Part shown: in pieces, positions 1 through 6,689 of the stretch | Position numbering within the stretch: the stretch's first letter is position 1 | Layout of the letters: every line of letters begins with the position of its first letter | Source: an uncultured Pseudomonadota bacterium | GTDB lineage: Bacteria > SAR324 > NAC60-12 | Direction of reading: 5' to 3' | Length of the DNA: 6,723 nt | Assembly (NCBI GenBank): GCA_913052275.1 | Contig: CAJXDX010000098.1 | Coordinates: 1 to 6,723, forward strand | Notes under the pieces: model-generated | What the model was told of the DNA's origin: nothing | Databases searched by the model: none | What the model saw: only the letters and a program-made list of their open reading frames with translations | Translations under genes and position numbers: made by a program

Positions 1-378
1 ACCCAGAATGATGCTACAGAACCACCTTTCAGGAATGAATACTGGAACAATAAAAAAGAAGGAATCTATGTGGATATTGTTTCAGGTGAACCTCTGTTCA
101 GTTCAACTGACAAATATCGTTCCGGAACAGGATGGCCAAGTTTCACAAAACCACTTGAAGCAGATAACATTGTCATGAAAGAAGATAGAAGCTGGCTCAT
201 GGTAAGCACTGAGCTTCGAAGCAAAAATGCTGATTCCCACCTGGGACACCTCTTCAATGACGGACCAAGTCCGGTTGGATTGAGATACTGTATTAATTCC
301 GCCTCACTGAGGTTTATTCCTAAAAATGAGCTGGAAAAAGAAGGATACCAGATTTACCAGGGGTTATTTCCTAACTGA
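1..378 (+). CDS. msrB: Peptide methionine-R-sulfoxide reductase MsrB, C-terminal part (5' end outside window)
   Basis: MsrB reduces the R-epimer of methionine sulfoxide in proteins, normally using thioredoxin. The frame is open from base 1, so the start is missing. The first visible residues, TQNDATEPPFRNEYW, already belong to the SelR/MsrB domain, so an ATG at 70 would cut into the fold and is not the true start. Hallmarks in order are GIYVDIVSGEPLFSS, SGTGWPSFTKPL, the ELRS strand, the SHLGHLF histidine motif, and RYCINSASLRFIP, whose Cys (codon 289-291) is the catalytic one. That Cys is the only one visible. The two CxxC zinc pairs of many MsrBs are absent, and the resolving Cys often found before GWPSF is Thr. 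About 125 residues are visible, so roughly 15-25 are missing if the protein stands alone. It could instead be the MsrB half of an MsrA-MsrB fusion. The family call is near certain; the full architecture is unknown. Confidence 0.97.
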   Translation, partial: TQNDATEPPFRNEYWNNKKEGIYVDIVSGEPLFSSTDKYRSGTGWPSFTKPLEADNIVMKEDRSWLMVSTELRSKNADSHLGHLFNDGPSPVGLRYCINSASLRFIPKNELEKEGYQIYQGLFPN

Positions 379-422
379 TCGATACTGAAATTATAATCTT
401 GGAATTGAATTATAGTATTGAT
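378..422. repeat. A/T-rich inverted repeat just after msrB, weak terminator candidate
   Basis: ATCGATACT (378-386) can pair with AGTATTGAT (414-422), giving a 9-bp stem with one G-T wobble and a 27-base A/T-rich loop. It begins on the last base of the msrB stop codon. No T-tract follows on either strand, so it is not a canonical intrinsic terminator. In DNA this A/T-rich such a stem could arise by chance. Confidence 0.25.
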
Positions 423-441
423 TTAAAATAACTCTGACCCT

Positions 442-469
442 AATTATACTTGAAATTTTCAGTATAATT
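442..469. terminator. Perfect 9-bp inverted repeat at the convergent msrB/hutF junction, possible bidirectional terminator
   Basis: AATTATACT (442-450) and AGTATAATT (461-469) are exact reverse complements separated by TGAAATTTTC, in which GAAA/TTTC can extend the pairing. The right arm starts inside the hutF stop codon (complement of 459-461), so the structure sits where the hutF transcript ends and where an msrB transcript would arrive. The stem is nearly all A/T. The nearest T-run on the plus strand (478-482) is eight bases past the stem, and the minus strand has none, so termination is inferred from position and symmetry only. Confidence 0.4.
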
Positions 470-1847
470 CCCTGATGATTTTTCGGTACTGTTTTTCAAT
501 TTGATCATGCCTGACGTGGCGTCCGTCCACAACTATCTGCCTGCCTGCAGACCAGACCTCACGAACCAGCGAATCGTCCGCAGAAAATATCCAGCGATCA
601 AATATTTCATCTTCAGAAGAGCCGTACAAAGTCAGGGCATCAGAATCCAGCGCAAGTAAATCTGCCCATTTTCCGGAAGCAATGCTTCCTGAATTTCGTG
701 ACAATGCCTGAGCACCTCCACTTAATGCGCTTGCGTATAGAGATTCCCCCAATGACCCGGCAGTATCCGTCATAACATTTCGTTCCTTCCGGAGAAGTCT
801 TTGACTGTACTCAAGCATCCTCAGTTCTTCAGTTAGTGAGATACGAACGTTTGAATCTGAGCCGATACCGTATTTTCCTCCGGAGGAAACATATTCAGAG
901 CCATCAAAGATGCCGTCTCCCAGATTAGCTTCAGTGACAGGACACAGTCCGGCCACCGCTCCAGACTTGGCAAGTTTAACAGTTTCTTCCGGAAGCATGT
1001 GCGTTGCATGCACAAGGCACCAGCGTGAATCGACAGGAACGTTATCCAGCAGCCAGTTCACCGGACGTTTGCCGTAGTTATTTTGAATATCTTCAACTTC
1101 CTTCTGCTGCTCCGCGATGTGAATATGAACCGGTCCAAATTGTCTTGAATCAAGTATTTCCTTTAAGGCTTCCGGAGATACAGCACGGAGAGAATGCGGT
1201 GCCATACCCAACAGATAATCTTCCGGAGCCTTTTGAATTTCATTTTCGATTTGTTCCAGAACACGAAAATACTGCTCAGAATTATTTCCAAAGCGCAGCT
1301 GCCCCTGGGAAAGTTTCTCCCCGTTCAATCCGCCCTGCATGTAAAAAACCGGTAAATGTGTTAATCCAATTCCGGTTTGGAGAGCTGCAGCAATTATGCG
1401 TGATGATGTTTCAGTGACGTTTTCATAAGGTTGGCCTCCCTGCTGATGGTGAAGATAATGAAATTCTCCAACTGATGCATATCCGGATTCCAGCATTTCC
1501 ATGAAAACAAGTGCAGCAATAGCCTCAACATGCTCCGGATTCAGCTGTTCCAGAAAACTGTACATCAGTTCGCGCCATCTCCAGAAACTGTCCTGCTTTT
1601 TCGCTCGCTTTTCTGTCATTCCGGCCATCGATCGTTGAAAAGAATGACTGTGCAGGTTGGCCATAGCAGGAAGCAGGATGCGGTTTCGCAGTTGCCGGTC
1701 ATCCGGACCAGGATCAACCCCGCTTTCTACGTCTGTAATCTTCCCATCCTGACCTACTGAAATCCGGACATTTTGAGCCCAGCCCTCTGAAATAAGAGCA
1801 AGTTCTGAAAACAGATTCACATTTACTCCATGATTTTGTATTGTCAT
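459..1847 (-). CDS. hutF: Formimidoylglutamate deiminase HutF
   Basis: HutF hydrolyses N-formimidoyl-L-glutamate to N-formyl-L-glutamate and ammonia in the five-step histidine degradation route, in which HutG then releases formate. It is a cytoplasmic amidohydrolase of 462 residues, about the usual length. After an N-terminal beta segment comes LHSHSFQR (residues 65-72; H66 and H68 are metal ligands of the HxH type). Next are DSFWRWRELMY (86-96), PHSLRAV (217-223), HIHIAEQ (241-247; H243 a ligand, E246 catalytic), LVHATH (278-283; H280), the HutF-typical TEANLGDG (305-312) and GSDSNVRIS (329-337; D331 metal/catalytic). The C-terminus returns to the beta domain (GKWADLLALD). The ATG at 1847 is the only Met before residue 61. 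No Shine-Dalgarno sequence precedes it (GCTCATACACTATAT). The gene converges with msrB and diverges from the antiporter gene. No other hut gene is in view. The assignment within the amidohydrolase superfamily is confident because of the HutF-specific motifs. Confidence 0.95.
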   Translation of the reverse strand: MTIQNHGVNVNLFSELALISEGWAQNVRISVGQDGKITDVESGVDPGPDDRQLRNRILLPAMANLHSHSFQRSMAGMTEKRAKKQDSFWRWRELMYSFLEQLNPEHVEAIAALVFMEMLESGYASVGEFHYLHHQQGGQPYENVTETSSRIIAAALQTGIGLTHLPVFYMQGGLNGEKLSQGQLRFGNNSEQYFRVLEQIENEIQKAPEDYLLGMAPHSLRAVSPEALKEILDSRQFGPVHIHIAEQQKEVEDIQNNYGKRPVNWLLDNVPVDSRWCLVHATHMLPEETVKLAKSGAVAGLCPVTEANLGDGIFDGSEYVSSGGKYGIGSDSNVRISLTEELRMLEYSQRLLRKERNVMTDTAGSLGESLYASALSGGAQALSRNSGSIASGKWADLLALDSDALTLYGSSEDEIFDRWIFSADDSLVREVWSAGRQIVVDGRHVRHDQIEKQYRKIIRELY

Positions 1848-1932
1848 ATATAGTGTATGAGCATAAATCAGAAGGTAAAAAAATAAAACTCATAATAATT
1901 CTTTCTGCCTGCATTTTACTTTATTTCTCATC
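1848..1932. promoter_or_regulatory. Divergent intergenic region between hutF and the antiporter gene
   Basis: These 85 bp must hold the promoters of both divergent genes, unless a start site lies inside a coding region. They are strongly A/T-rich. On the minus strand, TATTTTTT (complement of 1878-1885) resembles the Bacteroidota -7 element TAnnTTTG in all but the last base and would leave a leader of about 24 bases before the hutF ATG. On the plus strand, CATAAT (1891-1896) is a possible -10 element, but no good -35 lies at the right distance. Neither start codon has a Shine-Dalgarno sequence. No operator palindrome is convincing. The element calls are weak; the presence of promoter activity is inferred from gene layout. 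Confidence 0.4.
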
Positions 1933-3915
1933 ATGGGCATCGCAACCGATCTCATCCTTATCGTAGTAACTGCGTTCTTCAGCGGAGTTGTAATGCAGAA
2001 GCTTGGACAGCCGCTGGTGCTGGGTTATATTCTTACCGGAATTGCCTTCAGTCCCTATACAGGCGGCTTTGCACTGACAAGTGTACACGAAATCGAGCTG
2101 CTGGCGGAAATCGGGGTTGCCCTTCTGCTTTTTGCTCTAGGACTGGAGTTTTCCCTCAAAGACCTTAAGCCTGTCAAAAAAATTGCTCTGATCGGCACAC
2201 CGATTCAAATAATGCTTACAATTGGTATGGGCTACGGAATAGGACAGCTAATGGGCTTGGATGATAAATCATCTATCTGGCTTGGCACACTGGTTTCACT
2301 TTCCAGCACCATGGTATTGCTGAAAACTTTAATGAGCCAGGGATGGCTTGGGACACTTTCCAGCAAGGTCATGGTTGGAATGCTGATTGTTCAGGATTTA
2401 GCCGTTGTCCCGTTCATGGTGCTGCTGCCGATGCTGAATGACCCATCAGTCGGCTGGCTTTCACTGGAAATTGCGATCCTTAAAGCTGTTCTGTTCCTGG
2501 CCGGAATGATTTTCTTCGGAACACGCCTGCTTCCGCGGATCATGCAGCACATAGCCCATTTAGGCTCACGTGAATTATTCCTGCTTGCAATCACTGCAAT
2601 TGGTCTGGGCGTGGGTTATGTTACTTATCTGGTTGGGCTTTCTTTTGCCTTCGGTGCATTTGTAGCAGGAATGGTGTTAAGCGAGTCAGATTACGGACAC
2701 CAGGCATTGAGCGATATTATTCCGGTTCGTGACCTTTTTGGACTGCTGTTTTTTGCTTCGGTTGGAATGCTTTTCAATCCTGCTTTTGTAATTGATCACT
2801 GGCAGGAAGTGTTGATTCTTGTTTTGATTGTCAGTATCGGCAAGGGCAGCATTTTTGCCCTGCTGGCTAAAATATTCAAATATAGGAACGTGGTCCCCCT
2901 GGCTTTGGGACTCGGTCTTTTCCAAGTGGGTGAATTTTCATTTGTGCTGGCACAACTGGGAATTTCCACAAATTCCATCAGTCATGAAGTGTATTCACTG
3001 GTCTTGACAACGGCGGTAATAACAATGTTTCTGACACCAATCATTTCCAGGCAGACAACACGTTTATACACTCTTCGTAAAAGCTGGTTCAGTCATGAAT
3101 CGAAGGATTCCATAAATTATCCAAAATCAGGGAAACGGAATCATGTTATTATTGTGGGAGGAGGGCGTGTGGGCTTCCGCATTGCTCAGGTACTTAAACG
3201 CCTGAGCGTATCAATGATGATTATAGAGCTGGACCAGCTTCGCGTTGACAGAGCAAAAAATTCTGAAATTTCTGTCATTTACGGAGACGCAAGTCATGAT
3301 GTGGTTTTAGAAGCCGCAAATACTTCTGCTGCACGACTGCTTATAATTACTACTCCTGAAATCGTAATTGCTCAAGCCATTGTAGACAAGGCGCGCAACA
3401 TGAATCCTTCAATTCAGGTTTTGGCACGTGCACCGGGGATTGAATTTCTTGAAGAATTCAAAAAACTTAATATTTCTGAAGTGGTCATTCCTGAATTTGA
3501 GGCCGGGCTTGAAATGGCACGCAAAGCTCTTGAGTATCTGTATATTCCTGCGGCAAAAATTCAGCATTACACTGAATCGCTGAGACAGGACTTGTTTGCC
3601 TCTTTTTACAGTGAGAATGAGGAATATAAAATTCTTGAACAGCTTAACCTTGCTGAACATCAATACGACATTCAATGGGTGCTGATAAAGGGGGGTAGTT
3701 TTCTCGATGGCAAAACAATCAGTGAATTAAAACTCAGCACAGACGTGGATTCCTCTGTTGCCGGTGTAGTTCGGGATGAAAAACTGCATCCGAATCCTGA
3801 TCAGCATTTCCGATTTCAGGCAGATGACCGTGCTGCAATTATAGGAACTGATTCCGCTCGCGAAAAATTTTTCCAGATGACAGTACCTGAATCCGGCATT
3901 GTTAAAGAAACCTGA
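1933..3915 (+). CDS. Monovalent cation:proton antiporter, CPA2/KefB family, with RCK (TrkA-N and TrkA-C) domains
   Basis: This is an inner-membrane transporter predicted to exchange K+ or Na+ for H+ under control of a cytoplasmic nucleotide-binding domain. Residues 1-375 are a run of hydrophobic helices with CPA2 landmarks: LFALGLEFSLKDL (66-78), VQDLAVVPF (153-161), FGAFVAGMVLSES (240-252) and GEFSFVLAQLG (333-343). Q154-D155 resembles the QD pair of KefC-like K+ efflux systems rather than the DD pair of many Na+/H+ exchangers, so K+ is favoured but not proven. After a linker, a TrkA-N Rossmann domain begins near 402: VGGGRVG (408-414), acidic E432 at the end of the second strand, GDAS (451-454). 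A TrkA-C domain covers about 569-647. With 660 residues it is longer than E. coli YbaL, which lacks TrkA-C. The ATG at 1933 starts right at the first helix, as expected, with no Shine-Dalgarno sequence before it. The gene is intact and probably monocistronic. Confidence 0.94.
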   Translation: MGIATDLILIVVTAFFSGVVMQKLGQPLVLGYILTGIAFSPYTGGFALTSVHEIELLAEIGVALLLFALGLEFSLKDLKPVKKIALIGTPIQIMLTIGMGYGIGQLMGLDDKSSIWLGTLVSLSSTMVLLKTLMSQGWLGTLSSKVMVGMLIVQDLAVVPFMVLLPMLNDPSVGWLSLEIAILKAVLFLAGMIFFGTRLLPRIMQHIAHLGSRELFLLAITAIGLGVGYVTYLVGLSFAFGAFVAGMVLSESDYGHQALSDIIPVRDLFGLLFFASVGMLFNPAFVIDHWQEVLILVLIVSIGKGSIFALLAKIFKYRNVVPLALGLGLFQVGEFSFVLAQLGISTNSISHEVYSLVLTTAVITMFLTPIISRQTTRLYTLRKSWFSHESKDSINYPKSGKRNHVIIVGGGRVGFRIAQVLKRLSVSMMIIELDQLRVDRAKNSEISVIYGDASHDVVLEAANTSAARLLIITTPEIVIAQAIVDKARNMNPSIQVLARAPGIEFLEEFKKLNISEVVIPEFEAGLEMARKALEYLYIPAAKIQHYTESLRQDLFASFYSENEEYKILEQLNLAEHQYDIQWVLIKGGSFLDGKTISELKLSTDVDSSVAGVVRDEKLHPNPDQHFRFQADDRAAIIGTDSAREKFFQMTVPESGIVKET

Positions 3916-4209
3916 AATTAAAACTGAATTTGATTTTTTTCCATTCTATGCAGCAAAAAAAAATCGCAATCATGATGCAGTAGCCAATGGCGAATTCAAT
4001 ACGCATGCGATTAACGGACTTGACCACCTTGAAGGTATTTCAGTAGTCTTATCCAAACAAGAGAAAGAGTCCTTGCAGTTTATGAGGCTTTAACAGTTTC
4101 TGTCCGAGTAGACCAATTGAATCTGCCGTGGATACCCGTCAGTTAGACAAAGCAAATAACGATCTGATTGTTTTATAACATTAATTGAATCAAGTAGTGT
4201 TGATAAAAA
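3916..4209. other. Intergenic stretch without a convincing gene
   Basis: The gap has an A/T-rich left end (15 G+C in 3901-3960). A TTG-initiated frame of 64 codons runs 3899-4093. It overlaps the antiporter stop, has no Shine-Dalgarno sequence and matches no family I recognise. A second short open stretch in another plus-strand frame (around 4075-4146) encodes AVYEALTVSVRVDQLNLPW before a stop. Neither looks like a working gene; the segment could be decayed coding sequence. AATCGCA and TGCGATT near 3962 and 4006 can pair across about 36 bases but lack a T-tract. TATAAC (4174-4179) is a possible -10 element for the gene at 4210, but the only good -35-like hexamer (TAGACA, 4144-4149) lies 24 bases upstream of it, too far for a standard promoter. 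Confidence 0.4.
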
Positions 4210-6498
4210 ATGACTAATGCAGTTGCAAATGAACTGGTAGGTGCTGCTTGGCCGTCAGCGCAGCCGGGCAGCGATCCGGTGCTTTACGGACATGTCTTGC
4301 TGGATCCGCTGGGTGCATTCGAAGCCCGCAGCCTCCAGACTTTCCGGCTTGTTTATACGGTGGGACGCTACGGGATTGACGACACGGGCAGCATTCGAGT
4401 GGTGTTCCGCTTCATGGGAGACTGGGGGGCTCTCCAGACCAGCGACCCCAAGGGATACAACTACGTCACGGCCCAAGCCAGCACTGGGGCGCGTCTCTCG
4501 CTTCATTATGCCAACACCGGCCATCAGCGTCCATGGTTCAAGTCCCTAACTGTCAAACTTCACGGGGGCTACCTCAGTGAGGGCGATACCATAACAATAG
4601 TATTTGGGGATACTTCTCAAGGTTCTTCGGGAATGCAGATGCAGACCTTTTGCGAGCCCGGATTTGAATTCAAGGTACTTGCTGACGTTTGCGCAGTCGG
4701 GCACTACTACCCCCTTGCAGAAACTCCCAACATAGCTATCGTTCCCGGAGAAGTGCATGAATGGAAGGCGGTGCTGCCGTCGCTGCGGCGTCGCAGGGAA
4801 GTCTTCCGACTTGGAATCAAGGCCGAGGACAAGTGGGGCAACCCAACTGACCAGGCTTCAGGAAGCTTTCGGCTCCAGAGTAACCATCCGGTTAAGGGCC
4901 TTCCTGAAATGATTGACTATCCACTCGGGGAAAAATCTCTGATCATTGACAACCTTTCTGTGGAAAAACCGGGGGTAGTTCGTATTCAATTACTCGACGA
5001 ATCTGGCCAATGTGTTACTGAAGCCGGGTCGATGGTGATCCATGAAGGCAAATTTTCAGGCTACTGGGGAGACCTTCATGGTCAGAGCGGCGAATCCATA
5101 GGACTTACAACATCTCGTGACTACTTCGAATTTGCCAGAAACATGTCCTTTCTGGATGTAACTGGACACCAGGCTAATGATTTCCAGGTAAACAACACAT
5201 TCTGGAAATATCTTAATCAACTCACAGCAGAATATCACCAGGATGGCCGCTTCGTGGTTTTTCCGGGCTACGAGTGGTCAGGCAATACAGCGGTGGGCGG
5301 AGACCGTAATGTTTTCTTCCGGAAGGAAGGCCGCCAGATTCGCCGCTCGTCTCATGCTTTGCTGGAAGACCGCACCGATATTGACACTGATGCGCCAACT
5401 GCGGCCCGTCTTTTTGAGGATTTGCAGGGAGAGGACTGCGTGGTCTACGCTCACGTCGGGGGGCGCTACGCTGACATTAAGCAGGCGCATGATCCCCGGC
5501 TGGAAACTGCTATGGAAATCCATTCTGCATGGGGAACCTTTGAGTGGATGCTCACAGACGGCTTCCCTCTGGGTCATCGCTCAGGTGTGGTCTGCAACAG
5601 CGACGGACACAAGGGTCGTCCCGGTGCAAGTTATCCTGGTGCATCGACCTTCGGGGCATACGGAGGACTTACCTGCTTCCTCACAGATGATCTGTCAAGG
5701 GACGGTATCTTCGAATGTCTTCGTCGTCGGCATCATTATGGTACCACGGGATGCCGTATGCACATGGATGTTACCGTTAAATTTGATAAGGAGGCCACAG
5801 TTTTTGAGCGGGATCCAAAAGTTTTTCCTGAATCAAAGGTTTTTTCTTCGAGCGAGGTGATGATGGGCGATATCGTGCAAACATCCGAAAGCGAAGCACT
5901 TCTCAAGCTCCATGTCCTTGCCCATTCTCCCATCGAACGTATCGAGATTCGAAACGGCACCGAAGTACTGGAAACTTTCCGGCCTTACAGCTCCAATGAT
6001 TTGGGTTCTCGTATACGTGTGATCTGGAGTGGAGCAGAGTACAGGGGGAGGGGAAGGCAAAGTTCCTGGACGGGACGGGCAGTTTTCAAGGATTGCCGCA
6101 TTGAAAGACTGGCCAAGATTAATGCCTGGAACCACGAGCGGAGGCTTGAGAGGTGCAGTAAAGACACAGTGGAGTGGGACGCGATCACCACTGGAAATTT
6201 TGGCGGTTTTGACGTTTGGCTTGAAGAGGGAGAAGAATCAGAACTGAACCTGACCTGTAATCGAGGAGAGATTCAAGTACCCCTTAATTCAATTGGTTTC
6301 GAAGACACAGTTTTAGAGGCTGGAGGTCTTGAACGCCGGCTGAGGGTGTTCCGGCTTCCTTCTGAAAACCCTCACCGAGAGGTGCAGCACCATCTTCTTA
6401 TACCCCTGAAACCCAATGGAGACAATCCTCTATGGATCTGTGTGACTACAGAGGACGGGTTTCAGGCATGGAGCAGTCCTGTTTTTGTATTCAACTGA
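4210..6498 (+). CDS. DUF3604-type, PHP-like metal-dependent hydrolase of unknown substrate
   Basis: The protein has 762 residues, no signal peptide and no membrane helix, so it is probably cytoplasmic. Residues 1 to about 280 look like beta-sandwich modules, including GMQMQTFCEPGFEFKVL (141-157). The core, about 284-520, carries PHP-like metal-binding landmarks in order: GDLHGQS (287-293; D288, H290), TGHQANDF (318-325; H320), FPGYEWSG (351-358; E355), YAHVGGRYAD (413-422; H415), EIHSAWGTFEW (436-446) and NSDGHKGRPG (463-472; D465, H467). Residues from about 560 form a C-terminal region with RIEIRNGTEVLETFRPY (577-593) and IRVIWSGAEYRGRGR (602-616). I recognise the pattern as DUF3604 (Pfam PF12228). 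Phosphoesterase or other hydrolase activity is inferred from the PHP resemblance only. The ATG at 4210 follows an A-rich stretch (GATAAAAA) without a clear Shine-Dalgarno sequence. The 5' two thirds are G+C-rich (37 of 60 in 4261-4320, 35 of 60 in 5221-5280) compared with neighbouring genes, which suggests horizontal acquisition. No partner gene is evident. Confidence 0.87.
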   Translation: MTNAVANELVGAAWPSAQPGSDPVLYGHVLLDPLGAFEARSLQTFRLVYTVGRYGIDDTGSIRVVFRFMGDWGALQTSDPKGYNYVTAQASTGARLSLHYANTGHQRPWFKSLTVKLHGGYLSEGDTITIVFGDTSQGSSGMQMQTFCEPGFEFKVLADVCAVGHYYPLAETPNIAIVPGEVHEWKAVLPSLRRRREVFRLGIKAEDKWGNPTDQASGSFRLQSNHPVKGLPEMIDYPLGEKSLIIDNLSVEKPGVVRIQLLDESGQCVTEAGSMVIHEGKFSGYWGDLHGQSGESIGLTTSRDYFEFARNMSFLDVTGHQANDFQVNNTFWKYLNQLTAEYHQDGRFVVFPGYEWSGNTAVGGDRNVFFRKEGRQIRRSSHALLEDRTDIDTDAPTAARLFEDLQGEDCVVYAHVGGRYADIKQAHDPRLETAMEIHSAWGTFEWMLTDGFPLGHRSGVVCNSDGHKGRPGASYPGASTFGAYGGLTCFLTDDLSRDGIFECLRRRHHYGTTGCRMHMDVTVKFDKEATVFERDPKVFPESKVFSSSEVMMGDIVQTSESEALLKLHVLAHSPIERIEIRNGTEVLETFRPYSSNDLGSRIRVIWSGAEYRGRGRQSSWTGRAVFKDCRIERLAKINAWNHERRLERCSKDTVEWDAITTGNFGGFDVWLEEGEESELNLTCNRGEIQVPLNSIGFEDTVLEAGGLERRLRVFRLPSENPHREVQHHLLIPLKPNGDNPLWICVTTEDGFQAWSSPVFVFN

Positions 6499-6689
6499 TG
6501 CAGAAAAAAAATGCAACAGGATATTCAATATTAAAATTTGATTCAGTTTATTTCCTAAATTACAGTAAATAAATATTACTCAATTCATGACCCAGAATTC
6601 CCTTTATTTAAATGTGTGCCGGGAAGTGGTTTGAATCAAGACTGATTTATAATTAATATTTCAATAAAATATTTTTCAAAGGCTGACCC
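6499..6689. other. A/T-rich intergenic region downstream of the DUF3604 gene
   Basis: The region is very A/T-rich (15 G+C of 60 in 6541-6600). Right after the stop codon, TGCA-GAAAAAAAA-TGCA (6498 onward) makes only a 4-bp stem. AGTAA/TTACT around 6565-6580 gives another small stem. Neither is a convincing terminator. The right half carries the promoter candidate listed separately. No gene is seen on either strand. Confidence 0.4.
6631..6659 (+). promoter_or_regulatory. Candidate promoter for the reading frame starting at 6690
   Basis: TTGAAT (6631-6636) and TAATAT (6654-6659) are separated by 17 bases and each matches four of six positions of the sigma-70 type -35 and -10 hexamers. TATAAT (6648-6653) is a perfect -10 hexamer in the same tract, but it has only 11 bases of spacing from TTGAAT. 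Transcription would start about 20-25 bases before the ATG. The setting is so A/T-rich that a chance match is likely. Confidence 0.25.

Noticed and set aside
1004..1417. A 137-codon plus-strand open frame opposite hutF.
   Set aside because: It lies wholly antisense to the confident hutF gene, and the translation has no domain-like pattern.
1714..1914. A 66-codon minus-strand frame crossing the hutF start.
   Set aside because: It overlaps the hutF 5' end in another frame, has no ribosome binding site, and its translation from the overlap is a frame-shifted copy of hutF sequence.
5243..5860. A 205-codon open frame on the plus strand inside the DUF3604 gene.
   Set aside because: It is an alternative frame of a gene with clear family motifs. 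Its translation is rich in Arg, Ser and Cys-like shadow composition and matches nothing recognisable.
6498..6515. TGCA-GAAAAAAAA-TGCA as a terminator for the DUF3604 gene.
   Set aside because: A 4-bp stem with no following T-tract is too weak.
4185..6640. Direct repeat TTGAATCAAG at 4185-4194 and 6631-6640, flanking the DUF3604 gene like a target-site duplication or shared operator.
   Set aside because: The same ten bases also occur at 1145-1154 inside the hutF coding sequence, and ten-base repeats are expected by chance in a window of this size. The similarity stops exactly at the ten bases.
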